Assembly: GCA_945878495.1 (NCBI GenBank)
Contig: CAMCTP010000013.1
Location: 1-18,084 of the forward strand
Direction of reading: 5' to 3'
Origin: Rickettsia typhi
GTDB taxonomy: Bacteria > Pseudomonadota > Alphaproteobacteria > Rickettsiales > Deianiraeaceae
DNA length: 18,084 bases
In this document: one piece after another, positions 7,996-15,305 of the stretch
Layout: the number at the start of each line of letters is the position of its first letter
Position numbering within the stretch: the first letter of the stretch is position 1
Position numbers and translations under genes: made by a program
Notes under the pieces: generated by a model
What the model saw: the letters and a program-made list of their open reading frames with translations, nothing else
Told to the model about the DNA's origin: nothing
The model's database searches: none

Positions 7996-8571
7996 TTAGT
8001 GACCTGAGTGAGTATAATCCTCGTTGATAACTTTTTCAACTGAAAGAAATGGAAGAGATACATCAACTTCTTTTCCGAACACAAATACTTTAATATCAAG
8101 CATTTTTTCATCATTATAGACCATTGAAACCATACCTTCAAACTCTTGAAATGAACCTTCTTTTAGGACAACACGATCACCAATATGGTACGAATGACTA
8201 TCTTCGTGTCTCGCTGAAACCGTTGTTGCGGATTTTACAATATCAGCATATTCCGCCTCAGTCATCGGCTGTGGATCTCCTTTTGAATTACTCAAAAAAG
8301 ATCTCAGCCCATTTATAGACAAGAGGGTCATTTTCAGATTTTGAGAAAGGTCAGCCTTGATAAATAAATAACCAGGATAGGTCAATCTTTCGGATTCTTT
8401 AACCTCGCCCTTGGATATAGTTTTAAATTTTGATTTCGGTATATACATTTCAGATATCATATCTTGATATTGATCACCGAACTTTTTTTCGCAAATATTG
8501 TGTATTTTTTTGGACATAGAATCTTCTTCTTTTGGCTGAACGAAAGCTATATACCATTTGTGTTTTGACAT
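7996..8571 (-). CDS. nusG: Transcription termination/antitermination factor NusG
   Basis: 191 residues. NusG binds RNA polymerase through its NGN domain and contacts Rho or ribosomal S10 through its KOW domain. The NGN domain is seen as the WYIAFVQPKEE start, the YIPKSKF region and ERLTYPGYLFIKADL (61-75). A linker with NSKGDPQPMTEAEYADI follows, then the KOW domain with GDRVVLKEGSFQEFEGMVS (131-149) and VFVFGKEVDVSLPFLSVEKV. Length is normal. The gene starts one base after the secE stop (TAATATG), the usual secE-nusG pair. Downstream it meets convergent zapE rather than the rplK-rplA-rplJ-rplL-rpoBC cluster that commonly follows nusG. Confidence 0.95.
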   Translation of the reverse strand: MSKHKWYIAFVQPKEEDSMSKKIHNICEKKFGDQYQDMISEMYIPKSKFKTISKGEVKESERLTYPGYLFIKADLSQNLKMTLLSINGLRSFLSNSKGDPQPMTEAEYADIVKSATTVSARHEDSHSYHIGDRVVLKEGSFQEFEGMVSMVYNDEKMLDIKVFVFGKEVDVSLPFLSVEKVINEDYTHSGH

Positions 8572-8572
8572 A

Positions 8573-8740
8573 TTAGAATAATAATGAAATCAGTGATAAG
8601 ACGTAATCTACGATTGAAAGAAAAACCCCAGCTATAAACAAAAATGCAACAACCATTAGAAATGACTGAGTAATTTCTTTTTTGGTTGGAAACTTAACCT
8701 TGGTCAGTTCTTTTTTTATTTCTTTAGCTAATTTTATCAC
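8573..8740 (-). CDS. secE: SecE, small subunit of the SecYEG protein translocase
   Basis: A 55-residue frame starting with GTG at 8738-8740. The sequence shows the single-helix SecE pattern: an amphipathic start (IKLAKEIKKELTKVKFPTKK) with KVKFPTKKE in place of the family KVxWPTxxE, a hinge, then one membrane helix (about 27-44) ending in the conserved-position D45. It stabilises SecY in the inner membrane. No other start codon lies between this GTG and the upstream in-frame TAA, so GTG is the only normal choice. It lies one base ahead of nusG, its classic partner. No tRNA-Trp is visible upstream. The length is at the short end for one-helix bacterial SecE. Confidence 0.9.
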   Translation of the reverse strand: MIKLAKEIKKELTKVKFPTKKEITQSFLMVVAFLFIAGVFLSIVDYVLSLISLLF

Positions 8741-8779
8741 AGAAAAAGGGGAATTTAGTTAAATTAAAATAGATTTTTT

Positions 8780-8809
8780 ATTATGCAAGAAAAATTTTCA
8801 TCAACACAA
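8780..8809 (-). promoter_or_regulatory. Possible promoter of secE-nusG
   Basis: On the minus strand TTGTGT (8804-8809), an 18-base spacer, then CATAAT (8780-8785) preceded by TG as in an extended -10. This leaves a leader of about 35 bases to the secE GTG. Readthrough from queD is also possible. Confidence 0.35.
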
Positions 8810-8820
8810 TTTTTTTCCTA

Positions 8821-9246
8821 TTAAATAGTAATTTCAGCGTAACAATTTGGCGTTTCGAATATAGTTAGCTTTTTGCATTTTAGCCCTAATTCTTCGGGAA
8901 ATAAAGTTGGTATTATTTTCTCAAATAGGTATTTTGCGATATTTTCCGCAGTTGGATTTGCATCGATATAATAAATTTTTTGATTTGTTATTTTTGTAAT
9001 TTCAGCACCAAGTTCGCAATCTTTGGTTGATAAAATGCAGGTATGATCGAAATTTTCATCAATCCAGCCACCGAGTTTTTCTTTAATAACGGAAAAATCA
9101 ACAACCCTACCTAGACTATCTAATTCTTTGCATTCAAAATTCGCATGCAGTTTATATCTATGTCCATGAAGATTGCGGCACTTACCTTCATGACCAATAA
9201 CTCTATGACCGCAGTCAAATTCTATGATTCTGGTACATGATATCAT
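8821..9246 (-). CDS. queD: 6-carboxy-tetrahydropterin synthase QueD / 6-pyruvoyl-tetrahydropterin synthase family
   Basis: 141 residues. QueD makes 6-carboxy-5,6,7,8-tetrahydropterin from 7,8-dihydroneopterin triphosphate, an early step to preQ1 and queuosine in tRNA. The zinc ligands are visible as H14 (FDCGHRV) and H27 and H29 (LHGHRYKL). The catalytic cysteine is C23 in GKCRN, and VVDFSVIK, FDHTCIL, ANPTAENIAKYLFE and the late FETPNCYAEI complete the family pattern. Length is normal for QueD. Whether it serves queuosine or a biopterin-like route cannot be told without finding queE, queC and queF; queuosine is the usual role in such bacteria. It is the gene after rpoZ on this strand, 92 bases away. 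Confidence 0.92.
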   Translation of the reverse strand: MISCTRIIEFDCGHRVIGHEGKCRNLHGHRYKLHANFECKELDSLGRVVDFSVIKEKLGGWIDENFDHTCILSTKDCELGAEITKITNQKIYYIDANPTAENIAKYLFEKIIPTLFPEELGLKCKKLTIFETPNCYAEITI

Positions 9247-9271
9247 TGTGATGGAAAATTATAATAATATT

Positions 9272-9379
9272 TTAATCAGTCAAAACAACGTGAAGCGAAT
9301 ACTTTCCTTCGCCGATCACCATGTCAAGATTATTGAAATTAATCTTCAATTTCAATATTGTGAGCTGAGAATATATCAT
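9272..9379 (-). CDS. Possible 35-residue small protein overlapping the rpoZ 3' end
   Basis: An ATG at 9377-9379 inside rpoZ, in a different frame, opens a 35-codon frame that ends at TAA 9272-9274. It begins MIYSQLTILKLK and ends IGEGKYSLHVVLTD. The part outside rpoZ is less AT-rich than typical spacer in this window and reads like folded protein rather than random codons. It could be a real small protein, the leftover end of a lost gene, or an extension of rpoZ reached by frameshift. I recognise no family. The same bases can also fold as a hairpin (see 9290-9319), so an RNA explanation is open. Confidence 0.25.
   Translation of the reverse strand: MIYSQLTILKLKINFNNLDMVIGEGKYSLHVVLTD
9290..9319. 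other. Imperfect stem-loop between rpoZ and queD
   Basis: GTGA (9290-9293) pairs with TCAC (9316-9319), and GCGAA (9295-9299) with TTCGC (9308-9312), with a small internal loop between the two helices and an 8-base loop. It lies 40-70 bases upstream of queD. It has no U-tract, so it is not a standard terminator, and it does not match the preQ1-I riboswitch pattern that I know. Confidence 0.25.
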
Positions 9380-9695
9380 TTTTAATGATTGATTCGTTAA
9401 GATTAACCTCTTGTACCGAATTGGCTTTATCATCTTGCTCAACAGCTTTTAGAACGTCAATTGCATTTGTGTCTCCATTTGATCTTTTTGCTCTTATTTC
9501 AGCACTTGTGCGAATTGAAAGTTCCTCTATTGAAATATGACCTTCTGATATTTCTTTTATAGCTATAAGCATTGGGCTTTTTGTGTTGATTGCAACTTTT
9601 TTTTCAGCACCATAGAATAACTCTCTAGCTCTGTGAGACATCAAAACCGTTCTTTCAAAAGGGTTCTCTAATCCCAAAATTTTATTTGTTGACAT
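9339..9695 (-). CDS. rpoZ: RNA polymerase omega subunit
   Basis: 118 residues. Omega helps fold and assemble the beta' subunit of RNA polymerase. The conserved core is visible as LENPFERTVLMSHRARELFYGAE (9-31), with the SHRAREL helix matching the family AxRArqL motif, followed by KSPMLIAIKEISEGHIS (39-55), matching the family K-p-x-viAlxEI-xxG. The C-terminal part after about residue 75 is acidic and variable, as usual. It is divergent from recG with 44 bases between the start codons. Its stop overlaps a 9-bp inverted repeat (ATTGAAATT/AATTTCAAT, 9332-9356) that could act as a weak terminator. Confidence 0.92.
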   Translation of the reverse strand: MSTNKILGLENPFERTVLMSHRARELFYGAEKKVAINTKSPMLIAIKEISEGHISIEELSIRTSAEIRAKRSNGDTNAIDVLKAVEQDDKANSVQEVNLNESIIKNDIFSAHNIEIED

Positions 9696-9717
9696 TGAGA
9701 ATAAATATTTATTAAGT
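9689..9717 (+). promoter_or_regulatory. Possible recG promoter in the rpoZ-recG divergent region
   Basis: A perfect -35 TTGACA (9689-9694) overlaps the rpoZ start codon. With a 17-base spacer the -10 would be the poor TTAAGT (9712-9717). A perfect 14-bp palindrome AATAAATATTTATT (9700-9713) sits between the two elements and could be an operator or just AT-rich chance. Confidence 0.3.
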
Positions 9718-9739
9718 AATAATTAAAAAATGGAAATAA

Positions 9740-11872
9740 ATGTCAAGAAAAATCTTATCAACAAAAGATTTAACAATTTTCACGCCAATTGCTGATCTAG
9801 TCGACAAGTTCACTAAGCTACAAATCAAGAAGATTGAAGGTTTGTTTGACAAGATAGCAACGGAAATCAGGTTAATAGATCTGCTACTTTATTTACCTCG
9901 GCAGTACACGACCTATGCACGATCGCAGAATTTATCGATTGCGGCCAATGGTAGTGATGTGGTATTTTATGCCAAAGTTATCAAGCATGCCAAGGCTTTG
10001 CATTTTAAAAAAAGTCGAACGCCCTATTCTATAATGCTTTTAACCAAAGATGATACCAAGGTGGTGTTAAAGTTTTTTAGATACAATGCGGTATATTTGG
10101 AGAAGTTTGCACAAGAAAAAGTAATACAGATTCGAGGAAAACTAACATTTTTTAAGGGAACGGCGACCATAATTCACCCATCATTATTATCAGTTCATGA
10201 TGATTTTCCGGAAATTGAGGCTAATGAAAAAGACGAAATTATACCGATTTATCCGTTAAAAAATAACATTAAAAAATCGGATATTTCAAAGCTTATTGAA
10301 GTTGCAATCGAAGTGGTGAAAGGGATCGAAGAGGTTGAGTTACCGAGTTATAAAGATGGGGAGATTGAATTTGAAAATAAAGGAAATAATTTGCTCGCCA
10401 ATATAGAAATTTTGCACAACCCAGATGATCAGGTTTCAGTTTCAAATGCGATTCAACAAATGGCTTATTGCGAGCTTTTAACATCAATTTTAGCGATAAA
10501 TTTTGCACGCAAAAATACAAAACAAATAGCGATACCGCCTATGGCTGTCGATATTTCGAGGATTGGAGAACTGGAAGCAAAATTTGGTCATAAATTTACA
10601 AATGATCAGCTTAGTGCGATTAATATTTTATCGGAAAAGCAGCGGATTGGTGAGCATTTTTTCACGCTAATTCAAGGGGATGTTGGTAGTGGAAAGACGA
10701 TTGTTGGATTTGCGATCGCTTTAAATGCGGGGTTAAATGGCAGGCAAACGCTATTTTTAGCCCCGACAACAATTTTAGCAAATCAGCATTGGAATTTAGC
10801 GATAAAATTATTGAGTGGATTTGGCATAGAGGTTGGATTATTGACAAGCAAAATTGGAGTAAAAGCTCGCAGGGAGATTTTACGAGATTTCGCCGAGGGT
10901 AAAATTAGCATTTTATTTGGCACGCATTCACTTTTATCCGATGAGTTGATTGCCAATAATTTAGGGTTAATTGTAATTGATGAGCAGCACAGATTTGGGG
11001 TAAAGCAGAGGTTGAAATTGGTTGAAAAATCAGATCGATCAAATATAATAATGTTATCCGCAACCCCGATTCCAAGAAGTTTAGCCATGGCGATTTACGG
11101 AGACATAGACATTATAGAAATACTTGAAAAACCGAAGTTTCAAAAGCCAATAAAAACCACGATTTTATCAAATGAAAAGTACAAGGAACTAGTTGAGCAT
11201 TTAAGAGCAAGGGTTGCGGAGGATGAGCGGGTGTATTGGATTTGCCATTTAATCGACAACGAGGACAATGAAGAAAAAATGGGCGTACTCAATCGATACG
11301 AGAAATTAAAAACCGAACTAGCCGGTGTCGAGATAGATTTCTTGCACGGGAAAATGAAGGAAGCGGAGAAAAATTTGATTATCGAGAAATTTCAAAAGGG
11401 TGAGACAAAAATGTTAATATCAACAACGGTTGTTGAGGTTGGGGTAAATATTCCGGAAGCAAGTATAATAATAATCGAAAATGCGCAGATGTTTGGCTTG
11501 GCACAATTGCACCAATTACGAGGCAGGGTCGGCAGGGGCGAGAGGCAGTCGTATTGCATTTTATTATGCGATCCGCAACACACAGATTCCCAGCGTTTAG
11601 GGATTTTAAAGGAGACGAATAATGGATTTGAAATTGCCCAGCACGATTTAAAAATCAGGGGCACGGGTAATATTTTAGGCGTGGAGCAAAGTGGCGATGC
11701 CGGATATAAAATAGCGAATATTTCACGGGATTTAAGGATAATGCAGCAGGCAGGAAAGGATGCGAAAGTTATCAGTAAGCGAGGCTTTAACAATCCAGAG
11801 ATTTTAGCGAAAGTGAATTTAGCCATGCAAATTTTCCAACCCGAGGATTACTATAAATTTTTACTTAGCTAG
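9740..11872 (+). CDS. recG: ATP-dependent DNA helicase RecG
   Basis: 710 residues, the normal length. RecG reverses stalled replication forks and moves branched DNA junctions. The N-terminal wedge/OB region is at about 50-160 (LLYLPRQYTTY, then the beta-rich part with IQIRGKLTFFKGTATIIHPSL). The helicase core holds Walker A GDVGSGKT (313-320), the DEQH box (414-417, in DEQHRFGVKQR), motif III LSATPIPRSLA (439-449) and motif VI QLRGRVGRGE (592-601), followed by the RecG C-terminal region (GFEIAQHDLKIRGTGNILG). The ATG is preceded by only a weak GGAA. It is divergent from rpoZ. No terminator is seen before the next gene, which has its own promoter. Confidence 0.97.
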   Translation: MSRKILSTKDLTIFTPIADLVDKFTKLQIKKIEGLFDKIATEIRLIDLLLYLPRQYTTYARSQNLSIAANGSDVVFYAKVIKHAKALHFKKSRTPYSIMLLTKDDTKVVLKFFRYNAVYLEKFAQEKVIQIRGKLTFFKGTATIIHPSLLSVHDDFPEIEANEKDEIIPIYPLKNNIKKSDISKLIEVAIEVVKGIEEVELPSYKDGEIEFENKGNNLLANIEILHNPDDQVSVSNAIQQMAYCELLTSILAINFARKNTKQIAIPPMAVDISRIGELEAKFGHKFTNDQLSAINILSEKQRIGEHFFTLIQGDVGSGKTIVGFAIALNAGLNGRQTLFLAPTTILANQHWNLAIKLLSGFGIEVGLLTSKIGVKARREILRDFAEGKISILFGTHSLLSDELIANNLGLIVIDEQHRFGVKQRLKLVEKSDRSNIIMLSATPIPRSLAMAIYGDIDIIEILEKPKFQKPIKTTILSNEKYKELVEHLRARVAEDERVYWICHLIDNEDNEEKMGVLNRYEKLKTELAGVEIDFLHGKMKEAEKNLIIEKFQKGETKMLISTTVVEVGVNIPEASIIIIENAQMFGLAQLHQLRGRVGRGERQSYCILLCDPQHTDSQRLGILKETNNGFEIAQHDLKIRGTGNILGVEQSGDAGYKIANISRDLRIMQQAGKDAKVISKRGFNNPEILAKVNLAMQIFQPEDYYKFLLS

Positions 11873-11887
11873 ATTGATAAAAATTAT

Positions 11888-11915
11888 TTGACTATTAAAT
11901 ATTTTATCGCATAAT
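11888..11915 (+). promoter_or_regulatory. Sigma70-like promoter of the 1118-residue coiled-coil protein
   Basis: TTGACT (11888-11893), a 16-base spacer, then CATAAT (11910-11915); each hexamer is one base from consensus. The transcript would start near 11922, about 23 bases before the ATG. A second -10-like TATAGTATAAA follows at about 11934. Confidence 0.55.
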
Positions 11916-11944
11916 AGTTGTTGTATAGTATAAAAAGTTAAAAA

Positions 11945-14900
11945 ATGAATAAACAACCAGCACAAAACAAGATATCGCAACAACAAGCTGAGGAGTTGAA
12001 TGAATTGGCTAAGAAGATCTGGCTAATACGTAAAAATCCGACCGTGATTACATTTAAACAAGGTAACAATGAATGGAATGAACAACTTGAAATCAATAAT
12101 GACAAGCTGTATTGGATCTGTAATGAATTTAATAAAGCAACAAACGGATGGTATGAAAAAAATAAAACTCTATTGAGCGATCTAAATCTAGATCTCGATC
12201 CTAATGAAATATTTGATATTGCGAAAACAAAGCTGGAAGAAGAACTTGCTCATGCAAATAAACAAGAAACAAAAGTCGCTGCTTCTGATCTAGAAGACAT
12301 TGATGATGACCTTGGTAATATTTATAATGAAAGCTATCATAATCCTTATTCCATAGATAAGATAAAAGGTTATCTATGGCAAGAGTTTGGTAATGAATAC
12401 CATGCAAAAAGCAAAGTCTGGGATCAATCCTATGATAAAAAATGGTATCAATATTGCGATTCTGATCAGTTAGGCAATAAAACAAAAGCAGAAAAATTAG
12501 CAGATCTTTTTACGGAAAATGAATATTTAAGACGAGCGGAAAGAGCATATAGAAAACTAAATGATCCCAGCTTATCAAAAAATGAAAAAGCATCCTATGA
12601 AAAAAAGATATACAAAAACATTGAATTGTTGAAGGCATTTTATAAAGACAAAGGTAAAAACGAAGTAAATCCAAAAAACCAAAAAGATGTATCAACACTA
12701 TTCGAAGAATCAGAAAATAAGATAGCAAAGTTTAATAAAGAAAACATAGAAGATATACAAACAGAATCTAATAAAATCAAAGATGGGAAAATATTAGATG
12801 GGAAAATATTAAACCACATTAGATTTGCCGGAATAGTTACAAACATTGAAACTTCTATAAATCATGCAAAGGTGCATCAAAATATGTATCATGAGATGAA
12901 AGACGAGCAAATGAAAAAACACGCAAGAAGATTTATATGGGCACATAGCTTAAGCACTGAAGATGTAATGAAACTACCGGAAAATCTTCAAATAAAATAT
13001 GCATATTACAAGTATTTCTTCTTGGAGAAAATGCGAATGCAGTGCAAGAAGCAAAAGAACAATTTTACTCTTTTCATTAATACACTTTACAATAATGTTA
13101 AGGGTTATGAACCTAAAGACAAGCATAAAGACAGAATGAAAGATGGGAAAAACAGTGCCCTTAAGATGATAGACGCAGCTAATAGAGAACTTGAAGAATT
13201 CAAGAAACATCTACAAGCACAGGAGAAGATTAGAAAAGATCAGGAGAAAGCAGAACGGGATGCAGATCAGGAGAAGATTAGAAAAGATCAGGAGAAAGCA
13301 GAACGGGATGCAGCACAGGCAGCACAGGAGAAGATTAGAAAAGATCAGGAGAAAATAAAAAATGATGATCTTAAGCGGAAAGAAGAGCTTGAGAGGAAAT
13401 TGGAAGAATTGAAAAAAGAAGTGGAAAAAGCTAAGTCAGATCGTTTATATAATGATAAAATAGATGGCATTCAGGATCACAAGCAAATTGCACAGAAAAA
13501 TATACATGATCCAATAGGCAAGATAGATGATTTTTTAAAAAACGCTGGAAAAAACGGAGTTAATCCTGCTGATAAGAAGAAATATTCGAATATGATAGTC
13601 GCAGCTAATGAAAAACTTAAAGAATTAAATAAATATCTACAAGATGAGAAGGCGGCGGCGGAGCAAAAGAAATTGGATGATGAATTATATCAACAAAGGC
13701 TACAGGATCAGCTTGAGGAAGAAGGGAGAAGACGTGCGGAGTACGAACAACAGATTAAAGAAGAGTTTATAGCAAATAAAAATATCATTCAATCTTTGTT
13801 AGAGAATAAAATGCTTAAACGTATTCAAAATGAGATGAATCCATTTGTTGATAATAATGGCAATATTGCGTATGTCAATACAAATAATCATGCAATACGC
13901 CATACAGATAAAGATGGAAAGGAAATTGATGCGCAAAATTTTAATACTCAACAATGTCGACGTATCTTTAATCATAAACTCGACACAGACATCAAATATA
14001 ATAATAGACTAGAGTGGGTAAAATATCTTCAAAAAATAAATGAATATATACAAAATATTGACCCAGAAAACAAAGAAAACAGCGAGAAAATGACTGCGCT
14101 CATTAAAGCAAAAAAAGACATAATAAATGGTTTTCTTAACTGGAATCAATCGGATAATGGTGAGAAAAGAGATCATGATGCACTAAAGGCAACGTTATTA
14201 GGAGAAAATAATGACCACACAGAATATCTTCAACGACACAATCTAGCAGGTGGTGCATACTGGAGAGCTGAAGCATTATACAATGTATCAAAATCTTTTC
14301 CTGAGATAGATGGAAACGATAGAATAGCGGAGATTTATAAAGAACAATTAAGTGATAAATACAAAAAACAACAAGATATAATAAAAACTTTGGAACAGAA
14401 GCAAAAAGAGATAGTGAAAACAAGGCAAGTATTAAGCAAAAAGGATAAAGATATGCTACAGAAGGCAAAAAATGAGCGAAAAGAGATAGAATCGAAGTTA
14501 TTAGATGTAGAACAGACCATACAACAAAGAAATCAAAACATATTAAACAGTGGCGTTAATATGAGAGGCCTTGGAAGCGGTAATGGATTCAGGCAAGTGA
14601 CAAGTCAAAGCAATAATAATCGGGGATTAATTCAATCTCTGCGAAATAATAACGAACAGAGCTTTTTAGTGAGTAATGAAGGTGGTGCGCTTAATCAACA
14701 TAATGATCCTATTAGACTTACTGGGTATGGAAGTGGGGGTGAAAGCCGTGACTTTCAATATCAACAAACACAACAACGAAAACCAATGTTGTCCACGAGA
14801 ATGCAACATCAACCTACCTTCCGTGATGATATAGATTGTGATCTTAATGAATATAATGATTCTCTTGACTCTTTTGGGTATGGAAGTGGGGGTGAAAGCC

Positions 14901-15301
14901 GTGACTTTCAATATCAACAAACACAACAACGACAACAAATATTTAATCCTCAAAGATTGGCGAGCAATAGATTCGATAGCACGTATCCATTTCATCGGCA
15001 ACAAATTCCAATTAGCAAATCAAAGAAAAGAAAGAAGGGCAAAAAAAAGCAAGTGAAAATAGATATAATGGATAGTAGAGCTGGAGGTAATCAAATGGGA
15101 GGATATACAGGAAGTCAATATAGCCATCAGAATCAACCAAACATTCAACTTACTAAGCAAAATTATGAGCATTCACTATATCGAGGATCAAGAATCAATC
15201 CACTAAAAAACAACAGTCCTAATAATCTAGGCGGGGTGAATGATGTCATGAGAAAAATTAAAAATGATCAAAAAAGACGACAGTTAAGGAATTTTAATTA
15301 A
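11945..15301 (+). CDS. Large coiled-coil protein with repeats and a basic nuclear-localisation-like cluster; unknown function, candidate effector
   Basis: 1118 residues, no signal peptide and no membrane segment, very rich in Lys, Glu, Asn, Asp and Gln. I recognise no family. Residues 1-400 are mostly helical and charged, with several aromatic-rich stretches (for example VWDQSYDKKWYQYC). Coiled coils are likely at about 420-500, 565-615 and 790-865. The first holds a 16-residue unit starting QEKIRKDQEKAERDA, present two and a half times (13220-13357). From about 870 the chain is low in hydrophobics and Gln/Asn/Ser/Gly-rich, with two identical 19-residue units at 927-945 and 978-996. A basic run K1025-K1038 (KSKKRKKGKKKQVK) resembles a nuclear localisation signal. 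It has its own promoter and ends 4 bases before nuoK. A secreted host-directed protein is plausible but unproven; a structural cytoplasmic protein is the alternative. Confidence 0.85.
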   Translation: MNKQPAQNKISQQQAEELNELAKKIWLIRKNPTVITFKQGNNEWNEQLEINNDKLYWICNEFNKATNGWYEKNKTLLSDLNLDLDPNEIFDIAKTKLEEELAHANKQETKVAASDLEDIDDDLGNIYNESYHNPYSIDKIKGYLWQEFGNEYHAKSKVWDQSYDKKWYQYCDSDQLGNKTKAEKLADLFTENEYLRRAERAYRKLNDPSLSKNEKASYEKKIYKNIELLKAFYKDKGKNEVNPKNQKDVSTLFEESENKIAKFNKENIEDIQTESNKIKDGKILDGKILNHIRFAGIVTNIETSINHAKVHQNMYHEMKDEQMKKHARRFIWAHSLSTEDVMKLPENLQIKYAYYKYFFLEKMRMQCKKQKNNFTLFINTLYNNVKGYEPKDKHKDRMKDGKNSALKMIDAANRELEEFKKHLQAQEKIRKDQEKAERDADQEKIRKDQEKAERDAAQAAQEKIRKDQEKIKNDDLKRKEELERKLEELKKEVEKAKSDRLYNDKIDGIQDHKQIAQKNIHDPIGKIDDFLKNAGKNGVNPADKKKYSNMIVAANEKLKELNKYLQDEKAAAEQKKLDDELYQQRLQDQLEEEGRRRAEYEQQIKEEFIANKNIIQSLLENKMLKRIQNEMNPFVDNNGNIAYVNTNNHAIRHTDKDGKEIDAQNFNTQQCRRIFNHKLDTDIKYNNRLEWVKYLQKINEYIQNIDPENKENSEKMTALIKAKKDIINGFLNWNQSDNGEKRDHDALKATLLGENNDHTEYLQRHNLAGGAYWRAEALYNVSKSFPEIDGNDRIAEIYKEQLSDKYKKQQDIIKTLEQKQKEIVKTRQVLSKKDKDMLQKAKNERKEIESKLLDVEQTIQQRNQNILNSGVNMRGLGSGNGFRQVTSQSNNNRGLIQSLRNNNEQSFLVSNEGGALNQHNDPIRLTGYGSGGESRDFQYQQTQQRKPMLSTRMQHQPTFRDDIDCDLNEYNDSLDSFGYGSGGESRDFQYQQTQQRQQIFNPQRLASNRFDSTYPFHRQQIPISKSKKRKKGKKKQVKIDIMDSRAGGNQMGGYTGSQYSHQNQPNIQLTKQNYEHSLYRGSRINPLKNNSPNNLGGVNDVMRKIKNDQKRRQLRNFN
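12782..12811 (+). repeat. 15-bp perfect tandem repeat, two copies
   Basis: GATGGGAAAATATTA occurs twice head to tail and encodes DGKIL twice. It is in frame within the 1118-residue protein and looks like a slippage duplication. Confidence 0.9.
13220..13357 (+). repeat. 48-bp coding tandem repeat, about 2.5 copies
   Basis: Units begin at 13220, 13268 and 13325 with CAGGAGAAGATTAGAAAAGA. The first two share 46 bases in a row before the last codon differs (GAT against GCA). The third is separated by an extra 9 bases (CAGGCAGCA) and stops after about 30 matching bases. All are in frame and lengthen the coiled coil. Near-identity at the DNA level, third positions included, points to recent duplication. 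Confidence 0.92.
14723..14779 (+). repeat. 57-bp perfect direct repeat, copy 1
   Basis: Starts GGGTATGGAAGTGGGGGTGA and encodes the 19 residues GYGSGGESRDFQYQQTQQR. It is identical base for base to copy 2 at 14876-14932. The offset is 153 bases, a whole number of codons. Confidence 0.93.
14876..14932 (+). repeat. 57-bp perfect direct repeat, copy 2
   Basis: Same 57 bases as 14723-14779. The sequence between the copies (14780-14875) is unique and encodes a different linker. Confidence 0.93.
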
Positions 15302-15305
15302 AAAA

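Noticed and set aside
9272..9330. PreQ1 riboswitch in front of queD
   Set aside because: The hairpin at 9290-9319 lacks the short preQ1-I pattern (C-rich loop and A-rich tail that folds back), and queD is a biosynthetic gene where one was worth checking.
14136..14468. Minus-strand frames of 60-110 codons inside the large coiled-coil gene
   Set aside because: They are rich in Leu/Ser/Phe/Cys, as expected from the reverse complement of Lys/Glu/Gln-rich coding DNA. No promoter or known motif is present.
13220..14932. CRISPR array in the repeat-rich large gene
   Set aside because: The repeats are in frame, coding and either head to tail or a single pair, with no regular unique spacers.
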